Shown one piece after another: positions 43,268 through 56,250 of a stretch of 64,000 bases of DNA. This DNA is from Zanthoxylum bungeanum (taxonomy: Eukaryota; Streptophyta; Magnoliopsida; Sapindales; Rutaceae), in the NCBI GenBank assembly GCA_019454045.1, contig SKCR01001820.1, positions 1-64,000 of the forward strand. Reading direction: 5' to 3'. The notes below the pieces were generated by a model. It saw nothing but the letters and a program-made list of their open reading frames with translations. It made no database searches and had not been told where the DNA came from. The position numbers were made by a program, and so were the translations under genes. Every line of letters starts with the position of its first letter. The first letter of the stretch is position 1.

Positions 43268-44017
43268 AAGGCTTAACCACACAACACATGTTTTTGAATC
43301 TATGCCATAGTAATTTTAATTTAATTATGCATAAGTCATATTGGATATGTATTGCATATTTTAAATTAAAACTTTGACCTAATTTAGTTAATGACTTGAT
43401 TATCATAAATTTCCCATGATTAGGTGATTACTTTTAAGTAATAATTATTAATAATGTTAGAACATTATTGGATGGTCCGTCTTGTCAATACGGAGATGAA
43501 TGAGTTCTTACTACTAATGCCCAAGACCGTCATTATTATGAGGGTATTAGTGCTTGGAACTTAGGTCGCTCCGGTAAAACATTATATGTAGCGTGATGAG
43601 TTAACGTAGTCACCTAATACCGTCATTATTGTGAGGGTGTACATACGAAGCTCATTAATGCACATTGACAAGTATATACCTGGAATACGTCTTAATCCAA
43701 GACCGTCGATAATGTGAGGATAAGAAATTGCTCAGGACCAAACTAGGAGTCACATGAATGTGATTGATCTTTGAGGTCTACCTAATGAGTTTATAAAGGC
43801 CAAGACCGTCGATAGTGTGAGGTTGGAGTAAATGTCATTGGATCGACTTCCCACTATGGAATTACGATAGTCAAATTCCTAATTTTCCATTAAGGGAGAT
43901 TACAGAATTATGTAAGGTAGTGTGAGGGCATTAATAGATTTAAAGTTCCATAATCAATTAGTGTTATTATTTTGAAATGAAAAATGTTCTGCTACTATTT
44001 AAAATGTTGTCTTGTAG
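43268..44017 (+). repeat. Copia-C leader with spaced motif (4 copies)
   Basis: GACCGTC(A/G)AT(A/T)(A/G)TGTGAGG-like words occur at about 43524, 43619, 43701 and 43804, spaced 95, 82 and 103 bp, and a weaker one near 43473. The stretch ends at the gag ATG at 44018 and is homologous to the Copia-B leader. Confidence 0.75.
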
Positions 44018-44243
44018 ATGGCTGCCGCTAATCCATTGGTGAGACTTTTAGATACAAATAAGCTAAAAGGAGCCGAGAACTATTTCGAATAAGAAATGAA
44101 CATACGCCTTGTCTTGGAGTTTGAAAAGTTGACTTATGTCAGTATCAATCCACTGCATGTTGAAATCGATCTTGACTCCACTCCAGAAGAGTGAGAAATT
44201 TTAAATAGATGGAAGAATGATAACCTGAAGGTGAAATCCTATA
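44018..44243 (+). pseudogene. gag: Copia-C gag, 5' part
   Basis: MAAANPLVRLLDTNKLKGAE begins at 44018, a typical copia gag start. Stops occur at about 44093 and 44195. The frame reaches NLKVKSYILG, where Copia-A is inserted; the continuation is at 54073. Confidence 0.85.
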
Positions 44244-46211
44244 TCTTGGGTTTCTATTAAGTCCCAAGATCTATTTCAAGCAATGAAACATATATGTGAA
44301 TACTCGTAAAAGCATGGCAGAATCATACTTACAACGATCGGCTTTTGCGACGCGAGGAACATCAAAATCTTCAAGCTTTGGTCCTCCAAGGTTCTCGGCA
44401 GTGGGCTGATTTTATGCTCCATTTTCGGTCCAAGCTCCAAGCTTTCGAATGGTGATTCCAAGTTCACAAGTTGGTTTCCCTATCACCTTTGCAAGACCCC
44501 GAATGTGTGCTAGTACTCTTGAAATTTTGCCACAAAATTTCTTATCACTTGCTTCTCCTTGCTCATGGCATTTGCCAAAAATTGAGAGGAAAAAGGCCTT
44601 TGGCCGAGAGTGTGAAGATAGGAGAGGAGAGAATGAGATGTGTTATTGATTTCTAAAATCAATTATGCATATACCAAAAATCAAAAGTTGGTATTAGTCA
44701 TTCCAATAATGACAAAGAGTGCAAAAAAAACAACCACCAACTTCTATCACTTTAAAGTAACCAAGTAGACTAGTTGATGTGACGCTTGATGTGACTTGTG
44801 GGCCCCACTCGATTCGAAATGTGAGGGGGCCCGCAAACACTCCCGGGCTCGGGTTCGCTAATTCTGAATTAACAAATTTTCCGTTGCGACGTAATTAAAT
44901 CAAATTTAATTAAATAATTATGCCTAGCAAAATTACTATTTACGTCGCTAACGAATTAATTCTAAATTAACTCGTTTGCCCGAATTAAAATCTAATTTTA
45001 ATTTCACGTCGAAATCCAATTTTGTATAATATATCGAATATATTATTTTATCGATTAATTCCAAATTAACGTTCTCTTTCTTTAATTAATATTTTATCCC
45101 AGATAAAATATCTCCGCAATTAATCCCAGATTAATTTCTCTCTCTAATGATTAATCCCAGATTAATAAAGTGCGAGTCATACGTCATCGGTGAATCTTCG
45201 AGAAGCGACCCATGAGATCCCCGGATATGTTGGCAGTAAATCTGGTCGTCGGACTATCCAAACACGGACGTACCTAGTACTATGTTTATACCGATTTACA
45301 AGACATGGTTGGCTTCTAGCAAAGCACCGTGCCTACCCAATTCTCCATAAATATTCTTACTGGAATATGTGATCTATATCAGGCGTAGTATACGTAGTAT
45401 TGCGTATTTCGATCCAGTATCAGATGTCACGTGCAAGGCATGGGGTTGGAATTGTGTCTGCCCCGTACGAAGAACATATCGGATCTCTGGTAACTAGTCT
45501 CTATAATCGGATAAACATGACCTAGTCATAATATCCCGATAGCTGCACCATATAAGAGCACCAGTTCCGTATCCTACGTGATCATCATCTCCACTATGAC
45601 TGGAGTGATACTTCCATCTCGACATCACACACCCAATACACTATAATCTCAATATACCCAGAAGAGGCGTACACAGAACCTGTTAAAGCCCTGGACGACC
45701 AAAACCAAAGTATATTGATTGTCGCAAGTATTAGCGGTGCAAGTCTCAGGTTAAGACAAATACACCTACCCTGATTTGGACTTCCATAGACACATAGTCA
45801 TACTACCAATGGAATTCCGAGGGGTCTATCCAGAGCGAAGCTGTTTCCGTACCATCGGTAAACACAACCTCCTATTACACTTGCATGAGTATCCTATACC
45901 CAAATATATGAGAACTATGTCGTTATGCTCCCACAACGCGCACAAGTGTAATACTAGTCTATTCCGCATTATCGATGTCCAATCTCGATAATACTACGAC
46001 TAGGGATATTTAATGATTAAACCTTTGTGGATTGATACTGTCTCATATCATCTCAATCCGGAACTAATCATATGGACCTTCTATCATTTATACATCTTGG
46101 TAATCTAATTACAAATGATAAAAGAGCAATTTCCTTTGTCACATAGTTAATTTGTACAACAACACCATGATCTGTACAAATAGTGATGCTATGGGCCATA
46201 ACTGTCCAACA
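44244..46211 (-). mobile_element. Copia-A 3' LTR
   Basis: In sense it starts TGTTGGACAGTTATGGCC (46211). The end should read AAACCCAACA but reads CCCAAGA here. It holds a ladder of ATTAATC..GATTAAT inverted repeats at 44870-45170. It is a few percent different from the other LTR. Confidence 0.9.
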
Positions 46212-46227
46212 ATCTCCCACTTGGCCT
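46212..46227 (-). other. Copia-A polypurine tract
   Basis: The minus strand reads GGCCAAGTGGGAGATTG directly before TTGGACAG; AAGTGGGAGATTGTTGG is the classic plant copia PPT/LTR junction. Confidence 0.9.
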
Positions 46228-46625
46228 ATAGCCAATCACTCAAGTGTCCTACACCCGAACTATGTACGGTTCGCTCAAACTTCTGCTGATGAAAGGCTTT
46301 CGTTAGCGGATTTGCATGATTATCATCTGATGCGATTTATTCGATCATCACATCGCCACGATGTATGATCTGAACGAATCAGATGAATATTGAAGTATTT
46401 ATCTGGATCGTTGATGAGACCATTAATTCTTTAGCCTGTGCTGTAGCCTAGCTCAGCTGCTAACAGAACTACTCATAATCTGATTAGGATTATTATCTAT
46501 CCAGAAGGCTTTTATTGCTGCCTCAGCTGCAGCAATAACCCGCTTGTGTTGTTTATTCGGCAACAGTATCTTGCTTGGAAGATTTCCAGCTTACTGTTCC
46601 GTTATTCAAACTGTATAGTACCGTT
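46228..46625 (-). pseudogene. Copia-A RNase H C-terminal remnant
   Basis: On the minus strand EAAIKAFWI and then a decayed RSHQRS-like box and a linker that still aligns with copia ends (GDV, DDNHAN, KPF) run up to the PPT. Many stops; recognisable only by comparison with the Copia-C RNase H. Confidence 0.6.
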
Positions 46626-47640
46626 GCTATGACTTATAGTCGTTATCATCGGTTAGGAAACTTGCAGCAGTGAGTCAGTCACTTCAAGTTCTCATTCTCC
46701 ATAGTATAAGACAACATCCTTAGTTCCTCTAAGATACTAAAGGATGTTCTTAACATCAATCCAGTGACTATCACTTGGATTGGCCTGATTGTGACTCCAT
46801 ATGCTCAAAGCGTATGAGACACCAGGTCGCGTACATTTATTTCAATGTACGAGTTCTCGAGAGTATCAACAACTTTAAATCTATCCCAGTAGATCTTTAT
46901 TCCTAGAATAAAGGTTGTTTCTCCCAAGAATTCTACGGAGAATTTTCATGAAAGCCAAGCTTTCACCGATTGTATTATGGGAATATTTTCCAAGAAATGA
47001 TATGTCATCATTACTTAGGACTTTCACTTCAGTGCGCTCCCACTAACCTCCTTATATACACAAGAATCATATTCGTTTTGAATTAAATCATACACCATTA
47101 TGATTACATCAAAACGATATAGTTCCAAGAACTCAATGCTTGCTTCAATCCATACATGGATCGAATAACCTGCAAACCTTGTTTGCTAGTTTTGGTACGA
47201 AAAAACCGTCAGGATGTTATAAACATCCTCCAAATGGTTTCCGTTAAGGAAAGCGGTTTTGGCATTCAGCTGCCATATTTCATGAATGAAACATGCATCA
47301 TCAGCAAGCATTATCCAAATAGATTTAACCATGGCAACGAGAAAAAGGTTTCGTCGTAATCGACACAATGTTGATAACGATACCTTTTCGCTACAAGCCC
47401 AGCTTAGTACGTTGGTATGTTGCCTTCCATGTTTGTCTTCCTTGAAGACTTATATAGTACCAATAGGCATAATGCCTTGCGGTACAACAACCAGAATCCA
47501 AACTGAGTTGGTATACATGGAATCCATTTCGGATTTCATGGCACTTTACCATGATAGGGAGTCGATACCTTGTATCACTTCCTCATACGTAGTCAGTTCG
47601 CATTCCTCAATAAGATTGACATCTTTATGAGGTGAGATTA
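46626..47640 (-). pseudogene. Copia-A reverse transcriptase remnant
   Basis: The readable core at 47368-47186 is VKSIWIMLADDACFIHEIWQ followed by LNAKTAFLNGNHLEDVY, the counterpart of the Copia-C RT at 56471-56590. Upstream in sense (47640-47440) SAMKSEMDSMYTNSVWILV and PQGIMPIGTI mark the RT N-terminal linker. Stops and frameshifts separate these blocks. The YVDD region is not legible. Confidence 0.8.
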
Positions 47641-49140
47641 GAAACCCATACCCAGGTTGTTTTCTGACTCTCTCCGACTTACGCGGTTCTTGTGTATTCG
47701 AAGATTATTGGTATAGTTTCATCCTAGATGAACTATTTGTGTTCCATTAAGGAATCAATGCCTGGAATAGTATTACTCCGATTTTCATCGAGTTTTAATT
47801 TCCTCCCACTTACCACTGCATATAGGTATTCCTCTTAGGAAAACCGCATGGAGAGCAACAATTACATTGTTCTCTTGTGAGTTGTATAAGTACTATACTT
47901 AGGTTTCCCTAGGATAACCTACAATTGGCACTTATCCGATGTGGGTTCTAGTTTGATATCATCCAAAAGTATGCCCAGCATTCCCAAATCTTCAGGAATG
48001 AGGAAACCCTTGTTTCTTTCCTGTTCATATCTAATATGAAATCTGTCAACAGATTTTTATGGAACCTTATTCAAAATAAGTTTTGCACTGTTTAAAGCTT
48101 ATCCCTTGAAGGAAATGGTAGCTCAGAGCGACTCATGATTAACAAAATTCGGTTTCTCTATTCGGACACACTGTCAATTGACGTGTTCCGAGAGGAGTTC
48201 TCATTGAAAGAATACTATACTCTTTCAAGTATTTGAGAAACTTATTGCTTAAGTATTTTCATCATGGTCTAACCGTGATGGTTTAATACTTTAGCTGATC
48301 TGTTTGTCTATTTCGTGTCGAAACTCTTTGATTTAATCAAAAGTTTCTGATCCGTGTTTCAAAAGAAACACATAACCATAACGCGATAACGCGATGCCAC
48401 ATCCGTAAAGGTCACGAAACATTCATATCCACCTCTAGCCTAGCTAGATATGGGCCCACTTACGTCACTATGAACGAGGGCTAACAGATCGGTGGCACTT
48501 TCACTTTTACCAAGTAAAAAGGTATTTCAGGCACTTTGCCTAATAAACTAGATTCTTAGACATTATTTGAATAGTATCAAATCTGTCCTAATACCCACTC
48601 TTCGAAAGTGTGGATATACGAGTCTTGTTAATTGTGTCCCAGACAACAATGCCACTTATAAGTCTCAACTGATTAATTCAGTTTGAGCTATTTGTTTGTT
48701 GTCATGTATATGTTTGAGATTTATTTATATTCAAAATATAAATATTGTTATTCACATCTAATGTGTTTATCTCAATATCATCTTTATAAAATGAAATAAT
48801 TTAGTGTTCTAGAATATAAAGGTATATCCGCAACAGATAATAATCTGATATAGCGATAATGTTTCTAGTCAAACTAGTTACATTTTAACAGTTTCCTAAT
48901 TTAAGTACATACCTGAAGGGTAGTTCCTAAACTTAGGTCTCTACGGTCAAAACAGCGACTCTCGTCCCATTTCCGATTCACAGATTAATCTCATCTGAAG
49001 TCAGTCTCCTGCTTATTAGCAGATTCTGCACACAAGTACATATTTATGTACCACTTTTAGTATTGTAAAATCCAATTTTAATACTAGTAGCGAACATGTT
49101 TATGACAAACATACTTGAAGTCGGAGCCTTGCCCGTCTTC
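47641..49140 (-). pseudogene. Copia-A integrase region, decayed
   Basis: Around 48490-48390 the minus strand reads ATDLLALVHSDVSGPIS and then a TFTD block, the start of the copia integrase core with its first Asp. Other parts are too decayed to place. Confidence 0.65.
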
Positions 49141-49420
49141 AATTCCTTCATGTCTGCCTTGTCCATACGGCGATCACGCTTCCAGTGACCCTGTTTGCCA
49201 CAATTTAGGCAGACATCTTGGGATATGTCATTTGTCTTCCCAGAAGATTATAATGATTTTGCCTTTGCCCGTCTTCACACTCCAGAAGCCTTTGGCCAAG
49301 CCTTGGCCTTCTGGGATGTCGAAGTAAGATGCGCGTTGCGCTTCTTGCCCTATTGCAAACTCTGGCTTTGTCTCCTTGAGTATAGCCATTAACTCTCCAA
49401 GAGTTTACTATTGCAATTTA
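49141..49420 (-). pseudogene. gag: Copia-A gag zinc knuckle remnant
   Basis: At 49211-49165 the minus strand reads CLNCGKQGHWKRDR, a CCHC knuckle whose last Cys has become Arg. The MDKADMKELKTG stretch follows. Upstream gag is not readable in one frame. Confidence 0.75.
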
Positions 49421-49754
49421 CTACTTCTAAGATCTAAGAATAGATCTATTAAGATCCTTCAATTTCAATATCATACTATAAGGATCTAATCCTTAGTTCT
49501 GACTAAGAAATTAAGGAGTCTTTGCGGCAATCATAATGGATTAAGCACTAAAGTTATCATCACATGAATATTCCAAATATCATGTTCTACTATTTGCTCA
49601 ACTCCGGGCTTAGGCTCGAGACGTCACTCTATCAAATAAAATGACTTCTCGGTCTCCAGGACTATCCTGAGATTTTATTCCCAATTTGAAAATTAAAGTC
49701 GTTTAAATACATTTTCACCCAGGATTATGTTTTAAACACTAATCTTTCATTTAT

Positions 49755-49975
49755 CTTGATTGTTATAGTCCAACTATCCAATCAACGATTTTAGGTACTA
49801 TTCATTATAATGATTACTATAGTCCAACTATATAATCAACTATAATTTAATTGATTAAATTCAATTATATTGATTACTATAATCCAATTATAAAATCAAC
49901 TATTATTGAAATAGTTTGAATACAGTCCAACTTTTATTAAAACAACTATTAAATATTAGTCCAACTAATAAATAA
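49755..49975. repeat. Degenerate ~55-bp tandem repeats
   Basis: GATTACTATAGTCCAACTAT and variants recur four or five times in the Copia-A gag/leader region. Coding capacity is lost here. Confidence 0.7.
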
Positions 49976-50141
49976 TTTATTTGACGAAAATTTGAAATGA
50001 GCGCGTATGGCAAGTAACTAAACGAATATTGCAAATTTAATATTTGCCTCCCACTATTTTTCGGCGAGCCTCTAACCCTCTGTGGAGTACTCGGGAAACC
50101 TTGTTTCCTAGTGGGCTAGGATCCCGTTAAATAACACACAA

Positions 50142-50520
50142 TCTTGACTTTGGCCAACAAATTGTATGATAATTAACTAGGTAGATCTCTAAGATCAATT
50201 GGATCCCATCCAATTCCTAGATCCAGTAGGTGGACATCCAAGTCCGAAACATATATCTTATATATGCCAATATATCCAATATATTGCCTAACCTTTTTCC
50301 TCTGAATCAACTAAGCCTTGGCTTTGGCACAACAAACTTAGTGATCCCAGTTAAGCGGAACCCATTGACCTTGGAAACTTCTTAATCAATGTCGATGGAC
50401 AAGAAGTGATCTTGACTTTGGCCAACAAATCACAACTTGGACAAGACACCGATATGGAACAAAGCCTTCATGATTCAAACACATCCGCGACGGACAAAGG
50501 TCTTGACTTTGGCCAACAAA
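50142..50520 (-). repeat. Copia-A leader spaced motif (4 copies)
   Basis: On the minus strand TTGTTGGCCAAAGTCAAGA, with one TTGTTGTGCCAAAGCCAAG variant, occurs at about 50495, 50410, 50318 and 50142, with gaps of 85, 92 and 176 bp. It lies between PBS and gag. Confidence 0.75.
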
Positions 50521-52087
50521 CCAGTGCCAGTCTTGGATCTTGAGTAAGAATCACTCAATGGAAGGAAAAATGCTTAATATGTAGTGAGGGTTTTTCGCGT
50601 AATTGGCAACCAATTAATTATCTTTGTTAAGGTCTCATCATCATACACCCTTAAACATGCATCTTAAACACATAATAAGGCCCGTAAATAAATATAATAA
50701 TGATATGCGGATGGATACTTAATACATTGTTCCTAGAACAAATCTCTCCATTTCCTCTCTCCCCTAGCACAAGTATTACTTCTTCTACCCAATTACATAA
50801 CACTTCTAAAGAAACCTCAATTACATTGAGGGGAATAGGTGAGAAAAGAAATACACAGAGTCAAGAGGTAATAGGCTGGACACGCAGGTCCAATTAATAA
50901 ATTCTAAATTTATTACAACAATTTCCAAAATTGCCCTCACCCATCTAATATCCATCCGATATGCATTTTTTATACATCGCATCCATGTATTCACACAAGC
51001 ATGTTATCAATCAATCTAATCCAATTAATTAATCTGAATATTAATGACCATCCAATGTTCAAACAACGATTTGATTTTGCGCGAGTCAAACTTGTTTTGC
51101 GAATAAGTACTCAAAGTACGAATTCTTGAATTAAATTAAACTACAACATTAAATCCAATTTAATTCATATTTAATACTAAATCCTTATTTAATTCCAAAT
51201 TAAATATTACACTTTTAATGTACCTTTACGACTTAGATTCTAAATCTAATCGTTACGGGTCTCCAAGCCCAATTAACATCCAATGTCAATTTAATTTAAA
51301 GTCCAATGGACTTTTAATTAATTTCTTAAGGCATGGACTTTTGGTCAATATGGGTCAAACCCAAATACCAAAGCCCATTTAAGGAATCACCCTTATTAGC
51401 CAAATTAGCCAAGAAACCAATTTAGGCCCATTAAGCCCAATTAATATTAAAGGTCCATTAAGTCATAATTGGACTTTATGGAAATGGTTTTGGGCCCAAT
51501 TGGATCCAACCAATTAGCCTAAACCAAACTTGGCCCAACCAAGCTCATTAAGCCCAATTACAACTTTAAAAGCCCAATTCCAAATTTAAGCCCAATTAAT
51601 TTAATTTCAAAATTCCAAATTTCATAATTCAATTAACCAAAGTGTATGCCATAATTAATTAACCAAATTAATATTTCCAAAACACTAATTCACTCAATTA
51701 ATTATGCTCATTATCATCAACATATGTCCAACACATTTGAATCAAAAATCAACTCATTATACATGCTTAAATGTCACGGCATTATGGGGATTTCTTTGTT
51801 CGATTCGGTTTTAATCCAATTAAATCATAAATCAACATTACCCAATGTTTTCCAACTCATCGAATGATCAAAAACACAAAAAATTCCATGACATTTTAGG
51901 GCAGTAAGTTTCGGCCAAGCCTAAGCAATTGGGGAAAAATTGATCCAATCCAATTTTCATCAAATTGATCATGCATAACACCATGTTATCATCATTCAAT
52001 CAAGCATATAACAACAATCAATTTCATCAAACATGCTCAAATCATTTTTACCCAATTTTACCCTAATCAAGTTTCATGCTCAAAATG
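50521..52087 (-). other. Copia-A leader, noncoding
   Basis: AT-rich, no supportable ORF. Several AAGCCCAATTA and TTAAGCCCA words recur at 51270-51610 in a pyrimidine-biased stretch. Confidence 0.5.
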
Positions 52088-52099
52088 GCTATGATACCA
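52088..52099 (-). other. Copia-A primer-binding site (tRNA-iMet)
   Basis: The minus strand reads TGGTATCATAGC, one mismatch from the iMet PBS, one base after the LTR end AACCCAACA. Confidence 0.9.
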
Positions 52100-52100
52100 T

Positions 52101-54072
52101 TGTTGGGTTTCTATTAAGTCCCAAGATCTATTTCAAGCAATGAAACATATATGTGAATACTCGTAAAAGCACATGGCGGAATCATACTTACAACGATCGG
52201 CTTTTGCGACGCGAGGAACATCAAAATCTTCAAGCTTTGGTCCTCCAAGGTTCTCGGCAGTGGGCTGATTTTATGCTCAATTTTCGGTCCAAGCTCCAAG
52301 CTTTCGAATGGTGATTCCAAGCTCACAAGTTGGTTTCCCTATCACCTTCGCAAGACCCCGAATGTGTGCTAGCACTCTTGAAATTTTGCCACAAAATTTC
52401 TTATCACTTGCTTCTCCTTGCTCACGACATTTGCCAAAAATTGAGAGGAAAAAGGCCCTTGGCCGAGAGTGTGAAGAGAGGAGAGGAGAGAATGAGATGT
52501 GTTATTGATTTCTAAAATCAATTATGCATATAACAAAAATCAAAAGTTGGTATTAGTCATTCCAAGAATGACAAAGAGTGCAAAAAAAGCAACCACCAAC
52601 TTCTATCACTTTAAAGTAACCAAGTTGACTAGTTGATGTGACACTTGATGTGACTTGTGGGCCCCACTCGATTCGAAATATGAGTTGGCCCACAAACACT
52701 CCCGGGCTCGGGTTCGCTAATTCCGAATTAACGAATTTTCCGTTGCGACGTAATTAAATTAAATTTAATTAAATAATTATGCCTAGCAAAATTACTATTT
52801 GCGTCGCTAACGAATTAATTCTAAATTAACTCGTTGCCCAAATTAAAATCTAATTTTAATTCCACGTCGAAATCCAATTTCGTATAATATATCGAATATA
52901 TTATTTTATCGATTAAATCCAAATTAACCGTTCTCTTTCTTTAATTAATATTTTATCCCAGATAAAATATCTCATAATTAATCCCAGATTAATTTCTCTC
53001 TCTAATGATTAATCCCAGATCAATAAAGTGCGAGTCATACGTCATCGGTGAATCTTCGGGAAGCGACCCATGAGATCCCCGGTTATGTTGGCAGTAAATC
53101 CGGTCGTCGGACTATCCGAACACTTACGTATCTAGTACCACGTTTATACAGGTTTACAAGACATGGTTGGCTTCTAGCAAAGCACCGTTCCTACCCAATT
53201 CTCCATAAATATTCTTACTGGAATATGTGATCTATATCAGGCGTAGTATACGTAGTATTGCGTATTTCGATCCAGTATCGGATGTCACGTGCAAGGCCTG
53301 GGGCTGGAATTGTGTCTGCCCCGTACAAAGCACATATCAGATCTCTGGTAACTAGTTTCTATAATCGGATAAACATGACCTAGTCATAATATCCCGATAG
53401 CTGCACCATATAAGAGCACCAGTTCCGTATCCTACGTGATCATCATCTCCACTATGAATGGAGTGATAATTCCATCTCGACATCACACCCAATACACACT
53501 ACGATTCTCAATATACCCAGAAGAGGCGTACACAGAACCTGTTAAAGCCCTGGACGACCAAAACCAAAGTATATTGATTGTCGCAAGTATTAGCGGTGCA
53601 AGTCTCAGGTTAAGACCAAATACACCTACCCTGATTCGGACTTCCATAGACACATAGTCATACTACCAATGGAATTCCGAGGGGTCTATCCAGAGTGAAG
53701 CTGTTTCCGTACCATCGGTAAACACAACCTCCTATTACACTTGCATGAGTATCATATACCCAAATATATGAGAACTATGCCGTTATGCTCCCACAACGAG
53801 CACAAGTGTAATACTAGTCTATTCCGCATTATCGATGTCCAATCTCGATAATACTACGACTATAAAATATTTAATGATTAAACCTTTGTGGATTGAAACT
53901 GTCTCATATCATCTCAATCCGGAACTAATCATATGGACCTTCTATCATTTATACATCTTGGTAATCTAATTACAAATGATAAAAGAGCAATTTCCTTTGT
54001 CACATAGTTAATTTGTACAACAACACCATGATCTGTACAAATAGTGATGCTATTGGTCATAACTGTCCAACA
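52101..54072 (-). mobile_element. Copia-A 5' LTR
   Basis: 1972 bp; intact termini (TGTTGGACAG ... AACCCAACA in sense). It aligns over its whole length with the 3' LTR. It ends at 54072, where Copia-C gag resumes. Confidence 0.92.
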
Positions 54073-54740
54073 ATCCTATATCTTGGGATCGATGGTTCTA
54101 GATTTACTGAGACAGTACATAGAAGTACCAGATGCTTGGAGCATTATGCGAACACTCAAGGAGTGTGTTCGAAGCAAATCAAGAGATCAAAATTTGTCGG
54201 AGGTCTAAGGAATTGTTCCGTACTAAACTCAAAGATGGTGGAGCTGTCAGCATTCATGTTTTGAACATGATCGACCAGATCCGATATCTAGAACGACATG
54301 ACATTATGATTGATGAATGGCTGGACCATAATTTGATTTTGTCTTCTTTACCTGGATCTTATGTTGGATTTGTGTTAAACTTCCATATGCACTCGATGCA
54401 AGCCACCTATGAAGAACTTCATAACATGTTAAGCACGACGGAACATGATATTAGAAAAGGCAACCCCACTTTATATCTCCATGGTGGAGCTGGCTCTTCA
54501 AAGAGTTCTGAGAAGTTAAAGGAAATAAAGATGGGGAAGAAGAAGATTGCAAAGAAGAACTCCAAGAAGCACAAAGGCGTAAAATTGCAAGTAGCTCGTG
54601 ATCAATGTCTACAATGCAATAAGTCTGGACACTGGCAGAATGATTGTCCAAAGCTAATAGAAAAAGCAGGACCCTTAGGTACGCTTTGTATTTTTACAAT
54701 TATTGACATCTCATTAGCCTTAGATGCAAATAGTGGATGA
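54073..54740 (+). pseudogene. gag: Copia-C gag, 3' part with zinc knuckle
   Basis: After the nested element, gag resumes in the same SYILG segment. A frameshift near 54150 leads to FEANQEIKICRRSKELFRTK, then a capsid region and a basic stretch (KMGKKKIAKKNSKKHKG). The knuckle CLQCNKSGHWQNDC (54607-54648) has all four CCHC ligands, as needed for RNA packaging. The stop is at 54738. Confidence 0.88.
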
Positions 54741-55785
54741 GTGTTAGAGACTGACAGTTCTACTCATATTTGCAACTCCCTGTAGGTAATGAGGGTAAAA
54801 AGAAGGCTGAATAAATGGGAGATCTAGCTTAGAGTTGGCAATGGCGAGACATTGGATGTCAAGACCATAGGAAAAATTATTCTAAATCTCCCAAATGGAT
54901 TTAAATTAGATTTGCATGACTGTTATTATGTTCCCTCACTTATCAGATAAAAAATATCACTGCTAATATTAGATAAAGATGGATATAAAATAAAAATTAA
55001 GGATACAACTTTATGTATGTATGATAAAGATAATTTATTGAAATGTGAATGTTCTTTATCTAATGGTCACTATGTTTTGGAAACATATAGAGATGTCTTT
55101 AATGTAGAGGAAAATACAAGTAGGGAATCTGAATTAAATAATACTGAATTATGGCATATGAGATTGGACCACATAGGTGGTAGATGTCTATCCAAATTGG
55201 TAAATGATGGTTTGATTAAAAATCTTACCTTAGATCCTTATCCGATTTGTGAGTCATATATCCAAGGAAACATGAAAATGGCCTCATTTCTAGGTGTTGG
55301 ACACCGTGTTGGAGATTTATTGGAACTAATACACAGTGATGTGTGTGGTCCATTAAATCATGCCGCTCATGATGCTTCAACATACTTTGTGACTTTAACA
55401 GATGACAAGTCTAGATATGGATATGTCTATCTGATGAAACATAACTCGAAAATATTTGACAAGTTCAAAATACTCTGAAACGAAGTAGAAAAACAAACTA
55501 GTAAATTCATCAAGTGTCTTAGATCAGATCGAGGTGGTGAATATATGAGTTAAGAATTCAAAAGTTATTTAAGAGAGAATGGAATTCTTGCCCAATATAG
55601 CCCATCAGGTACATCTCAACACAATGGAGTGTCTGAGTATAGAAACGTACTTTATTGGATATGGTGTGAATAATGATGGGCTATACAAATCTTCCATATT
55701 ACCTTTGGGGTTGCACTTTACTTACTGCTGCTCACATACTTAATAGAGTTCCATCAAAAACTGTTGCTACCACCCCCTATCAGAT
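54741..55785 (+). pseudogene. Copia-C protease and integrase (stops, frameshift)
   Basis: The protease start is decayed: a TDSSTHICNS-like block (54750-54780) is followed by a stop. The pre-integrase block ELWHMRLDHIGG and then LLELIHSDVCGP (first Asp, about 55338), a FVTLTDDKSRYGYVYLM stretch, RSDRGGEYMS (second Asp) and QHNGVSEYRN (Glu) give a complete D,D,E set in separate frames. Stops occur at about 55476 and 55551, and there are frame changes near 55660 and 55790. Confidence 0.85.
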
Positions 55786-56250
55786 ATGGTCGGTAGAAAT
55801 CCAAGTCTTAGACATTTAAAGATTTGGGATTGTCCTGCACATGTTAGAATTACGTATCGGGATAAACTAGCACCCAGAGGGTGTAAATATAGGCTCATTG
55901 GATATCCTGAAAACTCATTAGGATATCAATTTTATGATTCTGAGCAACGAAATGTATTTTTTGTTCGCTTTGCCACTTTTCTTGAAATTGAATTTTTGAG
56001 AAATATTGAGAGTTGTAGAAACATTGAACTTGATGAGTTTGATCCCAATAGTAAGGAACCTGAGATGGAACCAGAGATCCAATTAGGTGAAGGATCTATA
56101 ACGCATGTTCTATGTAAGTCAAATAGAATATCAAAGGCTCCTGAACGACTATTTTTAACATCTGATACGAGCCTTGATGTTCTCCACTTGGAGGAAACAG
56201 ATCCGACTACGTATAAAAAAGCGATATTGGATATCGATTCGAGAAAATAG
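55786..56250 (+). pseudogene. Copia-C integrase C-terminus to RT linker
   Basis: NPSLRHLKIWDCPAHVRI and then CKYRLIGYPENSLGYQFYD are the conserved post-integrase blocks of plant copia pol. An acidic linker (DEFDPNSKEPEMEPEIQ) leads toward RT. A stop at 56248 interrupts before KEAMKSEMDSM. Confidence 0.85.

Larger units (their letters stand above)
44244..54072 (-). mobile_element. Copia-A: nested Ty1/copia element on the minus strand
   Basis: The element has two LTRs of about 1.97 kb, a PPT beside the left LTR and an iMet PBS beside the right LTR, so it reads from right to left. Interior remnants appear in sense order: gag zinc knuckle, integrase, RT, RNase H. It interrupts Copia-C gag. Flanks share ATCCTATATCTTGGG at 44236-44250 and 54073-54087 instead of a plain 5-bp duplication. 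All coding frames are broken. Confidence 0.92.
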
